Of a stretch of DNA of 64,000 nucleotides, positions 28,688-38,689 are shown piece after piece; position 1 is the first letter of the stretch, and the number at the start of each line of letters is the position of its first letter. The notes beneath the pieces are model-generated. The model saw nothing but the letters and a program-made list of their open reading frames with translations. It did no database searches and was not told the DNA's origin. Position numbers and translations under genes: made by a program. The DNA is taken from NCBI RefSeq assembly GCF_000223905.1, contig NC_015948.1, positions 186,001 through 250,000 on the forward strand, in the 5' to 3' direction. This stretch comes from Haloarcula hispanica ATCC 33960 (GTDB lineage Archaea; Halobacteriota; Halobacteria; Halobacteriales; Haloarculaceae).

Positions 28688-28723
28688 CCGTCGACCGGGC
28701 ACCTATGAACTATCAGGGCTAAC
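28688..28723 (+). other. 16S processing stem, right strand, with bulge-helix-bulge
   Basis: Right partner of 27044-27079: CCGTCGACCGGG, CACC, bulge TAT (28704-28706), GAACTATCAGGGCTAAC. EndA cleavage in the two bulges would release pre-16S, which can be circularised in archaea. Confidence 0.9.
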
Positions 28724-28740
28724 AACCGTGCGGATCTGCC

Positions 28741-28812
28741 GGGCCCATAGCTCAGCGGGAGAGCGCCGCCTTTGCAAGGCGGAGGCCCTGGGTTCAAATC
28801 CCAGTGGGTCCA
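28741..28812 (+). tRNA. tRNA-Ala (anticodon TGC)
   Basis: 72 nt in the 16S-23S spacer. Acceptor GGGCCCA pairs with TGGGTCC plus discriminator A. Anticodon stem-loop CCGCC-TTTGCAA-GGCGG gives anticodon TGC. The T arm carries GGTTCAAATCC. CCA is not encoded. An alanine tRNA in this spacer is standard for Euryarchaeota. Confidence 0.98.
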
Positions 28813-28828
28813 TACGACGTGCCAGCCC

Positions 28829-28850
28829 CGAACCGTGCCCCTTAAGTGTG
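28829..28850 (+). promoter_or_regulatory. Internal spacer promoter before 23S
   Basis: CGAACCGTGCCCCTTAAGTGTGG repeats the promoter block seen three times upstream of 16S, including TTAAGTGT at 28842. Transcription from here would give extra 23S-5S transcripts. Such a spacer promoter is known in halobacterial rRNA operons. Confidence 0.75.
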
Positions 28851-28966
28851 GGACGGCGATGGGATATGGTACGACGACAGATGCACCAGGCCGGGTGAAA
28901 CCGAGCCTGGGAAGGGTCGATTCGCCCACCATCTCCACCTTGGGGGCGAATATGAAACCGTGTGTA

Positions 28967-28999
28967 CGTGCGATCCAGGCGTCCACTGGACTCGTTCAG
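28967..28999 (+). other. 23S processing stem, left strand, with bulge-helix-bulge
   Basis: CGTGCGATCCAG (28967-28978) pairs with 32004-32015; GCGT (28979-28982) pairs with GCGC (31997-32000, one G-U); bulges are CCA (28983-28985) and AAA (32001-32003); CTGGACTCGTTCAG (28986-28999) pairs with 31983-31996. Two 3-nt bulges separated by 4 bp is the EndA substrate geometry. Confidence 0.9.
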
Positions 29000-29019
29000 T
29001 TGAACGGGTCACAACGACG

Positions 29020-31941
<2,922 letters not shown>

Positions 31942-31982
31942 TCATACGCACTGTGACTCATTCACCGACGATTTACTCGTCG

Positions 31983-32015
31983 CTGAACGAGTCCAGGCGC
32001 AAACTGGATCGCACG
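31983..32015 (+). other. 23S processing stem, right strand, with bulge-helix-bulge
   Basis: Right partner of 28967-28999: CTGAACGAGTCCAG, GCGC, bulge AAA, CTGGATCGCACG. Confidence 0.9.
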
Positions 32016-32033
32016 GACAGACGGTGGACCCGA

Positions 32034-32074
32034 TCGAGACTGGTACTTTCGTGGTTCGATTCCACGACTCGACG
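32034..32074 (+). other. tRNA-like processing element upstream of 5S
   Basis: A 5-bp acceptor-like stem TCGAG (32034-32038) with CTCGA (32068-32072) encloses a perfect T-arm mimic: TCGTGG-TTCGATT-CCACGA (32049-32067), a stem with a seven-nucleotide T loop. The 5S gene starts at 32075. In Haloferax volcanii a tRNA-like element in this position is cut by RNase Z to form the 5S 5' end; the same is expected here. Confidence 0.75.
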
Positions 32075-32196
32075 TTAGGCGGCCACAGCGGTGGGGTTGC
32101 CTCCCGTACCCATCCCGAACACGGAAGATAAGCCCACCAGCGTTCCGGGGAGTACTGGAGTGCGCGAGCCTCTGGGAAACGCGGTTCGCCGCCACC
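32075..32196 (+). rRNA. rrf: 5S ribosomal RNA
   Basis: 122 nt from TTAGGCGGCCACAGCGGTGG to TTCGCCGCCACC; the two ends pair (GGCGGC with GCCGCC). The internal segments CCCATCCCGAACACGG and GGGGAGTACTGGAGTGCGCGAG are typical of archaeal 5S. Length equals Haloarcula marismortui 5S. Confidence 0.99.
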
Positions 32197-32210
32197 ATTC
32201 ATACTTACAT

Positions 32211-32255
32211 AGCCCACTCAGGAGAGGTATCTCTCCCGAGTGGGCTTTCTGTATT
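32211..32255 (+). terminator. rRNA operon terminator hairpin
   Basis: AGCCCACTC (32211-32219) pairs with GAGTGGGCT (32238-32246), and inside GGAGAG-GTAT-CTCTCC pairs completely, so the stem is 15 bp with one A-C mismatch and a tetraloop. It is followed by TTCTGTATTT. It lies 14 nt after 5S. Confidence 0.75.
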
Positions 32256-32550
32256 TGTACAAACCGAGAGCTACGTGGCTGGATCGAGAGTTCGCAGACT
32301 TGTGAAGTCGAATTGAACGAATTCACAGCACTCCTCGACGGTGTCGCACCTGCTGTCTGTCGAGATGGTCCGAGCGGATCTTGACGATGTACGGCTCGTG
32401 TATGCCGTTAATTCCGCCGCGGGTCGCACTACTTGCCAACGCGAGCAGTTTGGTTCTTTGGACGGGGACAATCATCAATCTACAGTACTATCCCGGTCGA
32501 GGGAACGGTGATCTGGATCAGGCAGAGAGTAATGGCTAATCGAATTCGCT
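32256..32550. other. Intergenic region between rRNA terminator and tRNA-Cys promoter
   Basis: About 300 bp with no convincing gene on either strand: frames are short and without haloarchaeal composition or a start with a promoter. No repeat or hairpin of note is seen. Confidence 0.5.
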
Positions 32551-32562
32551 ACGCTTAAACGA
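32551..32562 (+). promoter_or_regulatory. tRNA-Cys promoter
   Basis: ACGCTTAAACGA has its TATA core (CTTAAAC) at 32554-32560, about 26-32 nt before the mature 5' end of tRNA-Cys, showing that this tRNA can be made separately from the rRNA transcript. Confidence 0.6.
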
Positions 32563-32585
32563 CCGAGTTGACTACCTCTATTCGC

Positions 32586-32661
32586 GCCAAGGTGGCAGAG
32601 TCTGGCCTAACGCAGCGGCCTGCAGAGCCGCCCATCGCCGGTTCAAATCCGGCCCTTGGCT
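32586..32661 (+). tRNA. tRNA-Cys (anticodon GCA)
   Basis: 76 nt. Acceptor GCCAAGG pairs with CCTTGGC, discriminator T as usual for cysteine tRNA. Anticodon stem-loop GCGGC-CTGCAGA-GCCGC gives GCA. T arm CGCCGGTTCAAATCCGGC. Downstream of 5S, as in other Haloarcula rRNA operons. Confidence 0.96.
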
Positions 32662-32857
32662 TCCTCGTCTCTTACACCCCCGAGAAGTGCCGGTACGTAA
32701 CTGTTACCTGCCTTTCTCTATAGACTCGACGTTGTGAACTGTTGCTCGAAAACGGTTGCACACAGAATCAAGACTCTATCGAAGAATACAGTACGGGCAG
32801 GCCGCTCATGGAATCCGCTTTCGACGGGGCAACGCCCGACCTATCGGGGTCGCACGA

Positions 32858-32945
32858 ACTATAGTAGCCATTGAAAATCAATGCACACCTGATCGCACTG
32901 CCGTCGTGCGATCAGTGTGTAAATCGTTTCGATTGTTACTATAGT
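32858..32945. mobile_element. MITE-like long palindromic element
   Basis: 88 nt that folds into one long imperfect hairpin. Terminal inverted repeats ACTATAGTA and TACTATAGT (9 bp perfect) are followed by partly paired arms; the apex is a 10-bp perfect stem CTGATCGCAC/GTGCGATCAG. No coding capacity. The form suggests a miniature inverted-repeat element or a mobile hairpin of a tRNA-adjacent hot spot. No second copy is in the window. The rest of 32662-33075 has no other recognisable feature. Confidence 0.55.
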
Positions 32946-33075
32946 GTACGGCCACAAACTGGTTCCCGGGACATTCGAAGCTGGAGTTAGCGGAGATGGG
33001 GGCGGCGGAGAAAGATGGATGACGCTGCTGACCCGGTATCAACTCTTATTTGTCGGCACCAGTATTACAGTTGCA

Positions 33076-34188
33076 ATGGGGTTGTTGGGACGGGAAATAC
33101 GGCGGACAGTCGTCGACAACTACGAACTGCTACTGATTTGTCTGATCGCCATCGCTGCGGTTGGCGGATATCTCACGTATACGGGCCACGTTGCTCCGGG
33201 AACGGACACGACTACGCGTCAGGTGTCGTCGTGGCAGTCGTCCGGATCGTTCTCCCACAATGCGACAGTTCGCAACGGTACCTCGGCGTTTCCAGAGGGT
33301 GAAGTGCTCGAAGATCAACCTGTGTATCTCCGGACGGTCGCCCCCGTATTGGACGGCGCGTTTACGTACACGTACAGCGCCAGCAACGAAAGCGACCTTA
33401 CGGCCTCGGCTGACGTGTTTGTTCAGTATCGCTCCGTCGAATCAACCCAGAACGGAGAGCTCGTCTACTGGGAGGTCAAACGACCACTGACACAAGGCAC
33501 TGTGCAGTCGCTGGCCGCGGGTGAGCGGCTGACGGTTCCGTTCTCGCTGAATGTCAGTCGCGCAGCCGAAACTGTTCGACGTATCGATTCGGAACACGGT
33601 CAGACGTCCGGTCGACTTGAGATGGCGGTGGTCTCTCAGGTGGCTCTTTCGGGGACGCGCAACGGGCAGTCGGTCGACACGACTCGGACGTATCGCCTCC
33701 CGATTATCCCGAGGCAGAGCAGCTACCGGGTCGAAAACGCTGGCCCGGTGCCGAACAGTGGTGACCGAACCGTCGAAGCGCAGGTGGAAAAAGCGTACGG
33801 ACCGATCTGGACTCTCGGTGGCCCAGTGCTCCTGCTTGGTAGCTTTAGTGGTGCTGCTGCCCTCGTCTACGGGCGCACGACCGACTATCTCACACTGACC
33901 GACGCCGAGCGCCGATGGCTCGCATACAAGTCCGCCCGTGAGGAGTTTGACGATTGGATAACCGTCGGCCGGGCTGATCCAGTCGACGACGACGTCTGGA
34001 CGACTTCAGTTGATTCGCTCGTCGGGCTCGTGGACGTCGCAATAGACACCGAGGAACGTATCATCGAGTCAGATAGCGATTCTGAACTCATCGTGTACAC
34101 TGGTGACCGACTGTTTCGGTACGCGCCTCCGCCAGAACCCGGAACTGATTCGACTGTGGGAAACAGTGACGCTGAGACACCGGACTGA
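33076..34188 (+). CDS. DUF5305-like membrane-anchored extracytoplasmic protein
   Basis: 370 aa from the ATG at 33076 (MGLLGREIRRTVVDNYELLL). An N-terminal transmembrane helix (YELLLICLIAIAAVGGYLTY) is followed by a threonine/serine-rich beta domain outside the cell (residues about 45-250, with several N-x-T/S sites), a second helix (IWTLGGPVLLLGSFSGAAALVYG) and a cytoplasmic acidic tail. This layout and the sequence HVAPGTDTTTRQVSSW match DUF5305, often next to signal peptidase genes in haloarchaea. A CTTATTTG box about 30 nt upstream favours this start over GTG 32944 or ATG 33019. Confidence 0.75.
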   Translation: MGLLGREIRRTVVDNYELLLICLIAIAAVGGYLTYTGHVAPGTDTTTRQVSSWQSSGSFSHNATVRNGTSAFPEGEVLEDQPVYLRTVAPVLDGAFTYTYSASNESDLTASADVFVQYRSVESTQNGELVYWEVKRPLTQGTVQSLAAGERLTVPFSLNVSRAAETVRRIDSEHGQTSGRLEMAVVSQVALSGTRNGQSVDTTRTYRLPIIPRQSSYRVENAGPVPNSGDRTVEAQVEKAYGPIWTLGGPVLLLGSFSGAAALVYGRTTDYLTLTDAERRWLAYKSAREEFDDWITVGRADPVDDDVWTTSVDSLVGLVDVAIDTEERIIESDSDSELIVYTGDRLFRYAPPPEPGTDSTVGNSDAETPD

Positions 34189-34198
34189 CCGGATTGTT

Positions 34199-35413
34199 TT
34201 ACTGCTTTTCGGTGCCGTCGTCGTCGGCTTGCAGTTCGGGCAGTGCATCGAGTTCTGGGACCAGCCGGTACCCGGTCACCGTGCCGACTGCAGCGGAGAA
34301 CGCGAGCGCCGCAACCAGCTGCGAGACTGGGCCGAAGCCAGCGCCTGAGGCAGCTGCCACGACAAGAACCGTGAGTACGATTCCGGCAAGACCGATCGCG
34401 GTCTCGCGGACAGCGACGCGCCGGAACCGGCGACGGCGGTCACTCGGTTGCGTCTGGAGTACCGGGAGGACATCGTGATATCGCGTCTGCACGAGGTAGT
34501 TCGTCACTACGGCGAGCAGGCCAGCGATGAACGCCCACGGCCCCCAGCTAATTCCGAATGCCGGCTCGAAGCCGAGCGTGAATCCGTTCGGTTCGGCTGA
34601 CTGTTGACTTTCGGGTGTCGTCGGCACGGGCTCAGCGCCACCGCCGGCCACGGTTTCGGGTTCTTCTTCGCTGGTGGTGGGCGTCTCAGCCGGTTCGTCG
34701 GTCGACGTCCCGACACCAGTACCGCTGCCACCGCTTCCGCCGCCAGCGGCTGTTTCAGTCTCGTTCCCGTCATCGTTTACGGTCTCGTTCGTCGAGTTAC
34801 TGTCCGTCGGCGTTGGCGTCGGCGTCGTGGGATCGCCCCCGCCCTGCGTACCACTCCCATCATCGTTACTGGGTGGCACACCGCCACCACCGCCACCGGT
34901 TGACCCACCGCCGCTCCCACCGTTGCTCTCGTCCCCTTCGGTTGACTGCTGTTCGGGAACAGGGGCGGTGATCGATATCGTGCCAGTGAAGTTGCGCTCC
35001 GCTGGCGTCACTGCCAGCCCAAAGCGCACTGATTCGTCGGGCTCCAGCGAGACAGTGTCGCCGGCGACTTGTGCTCCGGTGTCCATCCGGTACATGCGAA
35101 CTGTTTCCGGCTCGCTGTCCAGTTCGACGGTAGCGGCACTATCAGTCCCCTCGTAGCCCGCAAACCCGACGACGAACAGGTCATCGACGCGGGTCTGACC
35201 GTTCGGGAGCACTGGTGAAAGACTGATGCGTAGCTGCCCTGTCTCGTCGTATTCGACGTACTGGTCCCCGTTTACCGTGTCAGCGGGAGCCAAGTAGACG
35301 CCGGAGTTCCGGTCGGGTGCAACCTCGTCGCCGTCGATGAAGGCACCTGTTGCCATAGCGGTCCCTGCGAGGAGGACGACCGCTGCCATGACAGCGATGA
35401 GAGTGCGATTCAT
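34199..35413 (-). CDS. Secreted/membrane protein with Ser-Gly-Thr linker, putative fibre anchor
   Basis: 404 aa. An N-terminal signal (LIAVMAAVVLLAGTAMATGAF) leads to a beta-type domain (residues about 30-155), then a long low-complexity linker rich in Gly, Ser, Thr, Pro and Glu (about 156-270), then three hydrophobic segments at the C-terminus (WAFIAGLLAVVTNYLV, IGLAGIVLTVLVVAAASG, VAALAFSAAVGTVTG). The ...ATGAF junction after the signal resembles the GSGAF junction of its DUF1102-type neighbours. It may anchor or organise a surface structure. It faces the DUF5305 gene with a 10-bp gap. Confidence 0.7.
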   Translation of the reverse strand: MNRTLIAVMAAVVLLAGTAMATGAFIDGDEVAPDRNSGVYLAPADTVNGDQYVEYDETGQLRISLSPVLPNGQTRVDDLFVVGFAGYEGTDSAATVELDSEPETVRMYRMDTGAQVAGDTVSLEPDESVRFGLAVTPAERNFTGTISITAPVPEQQSTEGDESNGGSGGGSTGGGGGGVPPSNDDGSGTQGGGDPTTPTPTPTDSNSTNETVNDDGNETETAAGGGSGGSGTGVGTSTDEPAETPTTSEEEPETVAGGGAEPVPTTPESQQSAEPNGFTLGFEPAFGISWGPWAFIAGLLAVVTNYLVQTRYHDVLPVLQTQPSDRRRRFRRVAVRETAIGLAGIVLTVLVVAAASGAGFGPVSQLVAALAFSAAVGTVTGYRLVPELDALPELQADDDGTEKQ

Positions 35414-35505
35414 AGTTGGTTGTGTCGTGCCGACTGCGTTGGATCTTCGTGTGTGCCTGTATCTGGGCCTGTTGGTCGGCGGCCAGCGCCGGAATCGCGT
35501 TTCAC

Positions 35506-36075
35506 TTACTGCTGGACCGCCTCGACGACGAAGGTCACGTCGCTGATCTCGCTGAGATCGTCGCCATCGACGCCGTCATCTCGGAGGTCGACAACGATGT
35601 CCAGTTCCACGGTGTCGCTGTAGCCGCCGTCTGAACTCCCGCCGTCGGGGTCGAGCGTGATAGCCTGGTCCGAGCCGACAATCGAGACGCCAGCGGACCC
35701 CTCCCGGAAGTCCAGAACTTCACCGTTTGTGGGGTCATCCCCAACCCCGGTAGTGCTGTCATCAATATAGAGGTTGACCTTGGATTGGCTGTTGTTGTCG
35801 ACCTCCAAAGCGTTCTCGAAGCTGGTCTTCGCTTGTTCGTTGAGATTCGTCTGTTCGAAGTTGATGATATCAACCGACTCGTTTGTGTCCGTCCCGACGA
35901 TGCTCGTGGCACCGCTCCCCGGGCTGAACCCCACCTGTGCCGATCCGGTATCGCCGGTGACTTCGAGATTGACGTTCCGGTCTGCTTCGATAGAGGTGAA
36001 CGCACCGGATCCAAACACCGCACCCGTCCCCACACTGGCTGCACCAATACTAAGGAGAAAGCCACGCCGATTCAT
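35506..36075 (-). CDS. DUF1102-type secreted protein 1 (SipW/TasA-like candidate)
   Basis: 189 aa. The N-terminus MNRRGFLLSIGAASVGTGAV has a twin-arginine-like RR-x-F-L and a hydrophobic core, followed by FGSGAFTSIEADRNVNLEV, the junction common in DUF1102 proteins. The mature part is acidic and beta-rich and ends DVTFVVEAVQQ. DUF1102-like proteins resemble the TasA/camelysin group whose signals are cut by SipW-type peptidases, and such a peptidase is encoded at 38690-39835. Assignment to a fibre subunit is inference. Divergent from the paralogue at 36197. Confidence 0.75.
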   Translation of the reverse strand: MNRRGFLLSIGAASVGTGAVFGSGAFTSIEADRNVNLEVTGDTGSAQVGFSPGSGATSIVGTDTNESVDIINFEQTNLNEQAKTSFENALEVDNNSQSKVNLYIDDSTTGVGDDPTNGEVLDFREGSAGVSIVGSDQAITLDPDGGSSDGGYSDTVELDIVVDLRDDGVDGDDLSEISDVTFVVEAVQQ

Positions 36076-36196
36076 TGGAAGCTAGTTCACGGCATAGCGG
36101 CTTAGTACTGAACAGCGTTAGCGGCTTCAATGAGTGCTTTAGCCGGGCTAATGCAACAAAATAGTAAGTGGTACCCTCTCGATAAGCGAACTGAAC
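36076..36196. promoter_or_regulatory. Divergent promoter region of the two DUF1102-type genes
   Basis: 121 bp serve both genes. On the minus strand GTACTAAGCC lies about 28 nt from the ATG at 36075; on the plus strand AAAATAGTAAG lies about 30 nt from the ATG at 36197. Joint regulation is possible. Confidence 0.4.
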
Positions 36197-36823
36197 ATGA
36201 AACTGAACCGTAGAAGCGTACTCGGTCTCATCGGGACAGTCGGTATCGGATCTGGCGCGGCGTTCGGCTCTGGTGCATTTAGCACTGTCAGCGCAACGCG
36301 TGAAGTCGAAGTCAACGTCGTTGGCGCTGACGGCAACGGCTCCGAGATCGCAACCGAATTTACTGACGTGCTTGTCGACGCGTCCGCCGATGAGGTTGCG
36401 CTTCGGAATAGCAACGACGATCTCGTTACCGACGCTACGACCCTGTTTCCGAAGAGTTCTGACTCTCTTACTACCGACGGCGCCACGACTGTTTCGACCG
36501 ACTACGTAAGCCTCATCGCGAACGACGTATCTGTCGTCTTTGGATACGAGGACGGTGGAACCGACGAACGGCTGATGCCAAACAGTACGTACGACTATGA
36601 AAGTGGGTTCTTCAAACTGGTCAACAACGACGACGGAAACTCGACGGCGTTCAACGTTGAGCTGAGTACCGGCAGCGGCCTTCTTTCCGATATCAACGGG
36701 AGCGGCGATACCCACAGCGAAGAGGTGTCTGCGGGCGGGGTTTCTGACCTCTCTGCAACCCTCGAAACGGGCGACAGCGCCCAGGAAACCGAAGACCTGA
36801 CAATCACAATCACTGAAGTATAA
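36197..36823 (+). CDS. DUF1102-type secreted protein 2 (SipW/TasA-like candidate)
   Basis: 208 aa. Start MKLNRRSVLGLIGTVGIGSG with Arg-Arg and a hydrophobic core, then AFGSGAFSTVSATREVEVNVV, the same junction as protein 1. The mature domain is acidic with many Asn-x-Ser/Thr sites and ends in the strand DLTITITEV. It is probably a paralogue of the divergent gene and a second surface subunit. Confidence 0.75.
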   Translation: MKLNRRSVLGLIGTVGIGSGAAFGSGAFSTVSATREVEVNVVGADGNGSEIATEFTDVLVDASADEVALRNSNDDLVTDATTLFPKSSDSLTTDGATTVSTDYVSLIANDVSVVFGYEDGGTDERLMPNSTYDYESGFFKLVNNDDGNSTAFNVELSTGSGLLSDINGSGDTHSEEVSAGGVSDLSATLETGDSAQETEDLTITITEV

Positions 36824-36984
36824 CGGGTTGGCTCTGCTGTTCGACTCCTTCATCTATCCATGCCCTGCTGCCGGCAGACGCCTGTCCCTGGCGGTGGATA
36901 TCTAGCGTAGAAAACACATTTACTTACCATTTACAATCAAATACGAACAAAAAATCTATCAAGTAGTGCAGTCTAAACAGAAAC
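36824..36984 (+). promoter_or_regulatory. AT-rich promoter region of the HTH-LamG operon
   Basis: Bases 36910-36980 are strikingly AT-rich for this genome (TTTACTTACC, TTTACAATCAAATACG, AAAAAATC). Several TATA-like boxes are possible; none can be singled out. The first part holds no gene. Confidence 0.35.
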
Positions 36985-37545
36985 ATGGGACAGGTGGGGG
37001 TTAGCCGGCCAGAAGAGCGACAGCTATCGCGTGATGACGTATACGACATACTGAGCAACCAACGGCGCCGGTACGCTTTACACGCGATAAAACAGGAGGA
37101 CGAGTGCGCCGAACTCTCTGACCTTGCCGAGCAAGTCGCTGCGTGGGAAAACGACAAGTGCATTCAGGAGATCACGTCCACGGAGCGACACCGCGTGTAC
37201 ACGTCAATGCAGCAGACACACCTCCCGACACTTGAACGCGCGGGCGTCATCACGCACGACAACGGGACAGTTACGATGACCGATACAGCTGACAGCCTTG
37301 ACGTGTATCTTGATGTCGTCCCGGGGGATTCGATTCCGTGGGCGGAGTACTATCTCGGACTCGCCGCTGTTTCGTTAGCGCTCGTCGTCGCTGTCTGGGT
37401 CGGTGTCTTTCCACCGTCGGTTCCGTCGCTCGTGTGGCCGACGGTCATCACGCTGTTGTTTCTCGTCTCTGCGGCGTACCACGTCACGGAGACTCGCCGG
37501 CTGCAACTCGGCGCAGCCGATAAGCCACCGGAGTTGTCGGAATGA
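36985..37545 (+). CDS. Membrane-anchored HTH regulator, DUF7344-like
   Basis: 186 aa. The N-terminal winged-helix part (LSRDDVYDILSNQRRRYALHAI, then ELSDLAEQVAAWEND, and a wing near HDNGTVTMTDTAD) matches the haloarchaeal DUF7344 pattern. Two C-terminal hydrophobic segments (YYLGLAAVSLALVVAVWVGV and VWPTVITLLFLVSAAYHV) anchor it in the membrane. It overlaps the LamG gene by 4 bp (ATGA), so the two form an operon; it may control the surface-protein genes around it. Confidence 0.8.
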   Translation: MGQVGVSRPEERQLSRDDVYDILSNQRRRYALHAIKQEDECAELSDLAEQVAAWENDKCIQEITSTERHRVYTSMQQTHLPTLERAGVITHDNGTVTMTDTADSLDVYLDVVPGDSIPWAEYYLGLAAVSLALVVAVWVGVFPPSVPSLVWPTVITLLFLVSAAYHVTETRRLQLGAADKPPELSE

Positions 37546-38681
37546 ACAAGAAGTGGACCCGACGTGGTGCACTCGCGTTCATCGCCAGCGGTGCAGGACT
37601 GCTCGCTGCCGAAACAGCCGGTGTCACTACCATCGACGCAAAGCGGTCCAGTAACCTGAAAGCGACCGACGGCAGCGATGCACTGCTTGGTATCGACATC
37701 GGCCCAGTCAGTGGAATGGACGGCCAGCAAGTGACACTGCTAACGCTCACCAACAACTTCGACCAGCAACTTACGAGTGTTCGTGTCAGCCCCGGTCCCG
37801 CTCCACCGTTCGAAACTGTCCAGACGCCGAACAGGCTTCTGCCGGGCGAGAGCGGCGATGTCACAACGACGCTCGCCTGTGACTCAGAAGGGAGTACCAC
37901 TGTCAACCTTGATATCACTGCTACCGGCGACGACCAGCGTATCGAACTGAGCCGATCGGTTTCAGTCGAGTGTCGCGACCCCAGGGTGTCGTGGTGGCAC
38001 TTCGAAGATGTTAGCAGAACGGATATCCCGGATTCCTGGGCCGCTGGCAACGATGGCGAACGGGAGTTTAGTTTTGACAGGGACCGCGACCGCTTTTATG
38101 AACCAGACCTAGCGACATCCAGTCAGGGCCGCGGCGAAGTGCTCGATTTCGATGGTGACGATGCTGTCACCGTTCCTGACGACGATTCCCTTGACCTGAC
38201 TGACGACTTCTCGCTCTCTGCCTGGGTATTCCCTCGAATCCAAGGCGGCCTCACACGACTGTTCAGCAAATGGGACTCCAGTGGCGACGATAGCTATCAG
38301 TTCGGCTTCGGTGGTGGCTGGAAGGGTTCGGACGACAGAGAACTGCTCATCGAGACCACCGACGATAACAAACTCACGGGTGTTTCGCTGACGAAGAACC
38401 AATGGGCACACGTCGTGTGGACCCACGGATCACAGGACAAGGTGTACGTCAACGGGACGCAAAAGGGGCCGACGTTTTCGCTCCCCGATGCGCAGGCGTC
38501 CGAACAACCGCTTCGAATCGGTACAGGACTCAATTCTGGCGGGAACGCTATCTATGGATTCGACGGTGCCATGGACGAACCCAAGGTGTACGACGCCGCG
38601 CTCACCGCCGAGCAGGTGAGCAATCTCTACAATTCAAGCACGGCAAGCGCAGGTGGTGGCGGCGGCGATATCACCGGCTGA
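37542..38681 (+). CDS. Secreted LamG/concanavalin-like protein with Tat-type signal
   Basis: 379 aa. Signal MNKKWTRRGALAFIASGAG has the Thr-Arg-Arg-x-x-Leu start of haloarchaeal Tat substrates, then LLAAETAGVTTIDAKRSSNLKA. Residues about 40-145 look like a TasA-like/Ig beta domain (LLGIDIGPVSGMDGQQVTLLTLTN). From about 150 a LamG fold follows: EVLDFDGDDAVTVPDDDSLDL, FSLSAWVFP, TKNQWAHVVWTHG, and FDGAMDEPKVYDAALTAEQV. It ends in a Gly-rich tail. Probably a carbohydrate- or surface-binding partner of the fibre-like proteins. Confidence 0.8.
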   Translation: MNKKWTRRGALAFIASGAGLLAAETAGVTTIDAKRSSNLKATDGSDALLGIDIGPVSGMDGQQVTLLTLTNNFDQQLTSVRVSPGPAPPFETVQTPNRLLPGESGDVTTTLACDSEGSTTVNLDITATGDDQRIELSRSVSVECRDPRVSWWHFEDVSRTDIPDSWAAGNDGEREFSFDRDRDRFYEPDLATSSQGRGEVLDFDGDDAVTVPDDDSLDLTDDFSLSAWVFPRIQGGLTRLFSKWDSSGDDSYQFGFGGGWKGSDDRELLIETTDDNKLTGVSLTKNQWAHVVWTHGSQDKVYVNGTQKGPTFSLPDAQASEQPLRIGTGLNSGGNAIYGFDGAMDEPKVYDAALTAEQVSNLYNSSTASAGGGGGDITG

Positions 38682-38689
38682 ACCCGCGA

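Noticed and set aside
32256-32550. Short frames after the 5S terminator as a broken transposase
   Set aside because: No recognisable motif, and no terminal repeats or promoter.
36197-36823. Halocyanin or other Tat-exported redox protein
   Set aside because: Arg-Arg signal present, but no copper or heme ligands in the mature part; the GSGAF junction fits DUF1102 better.
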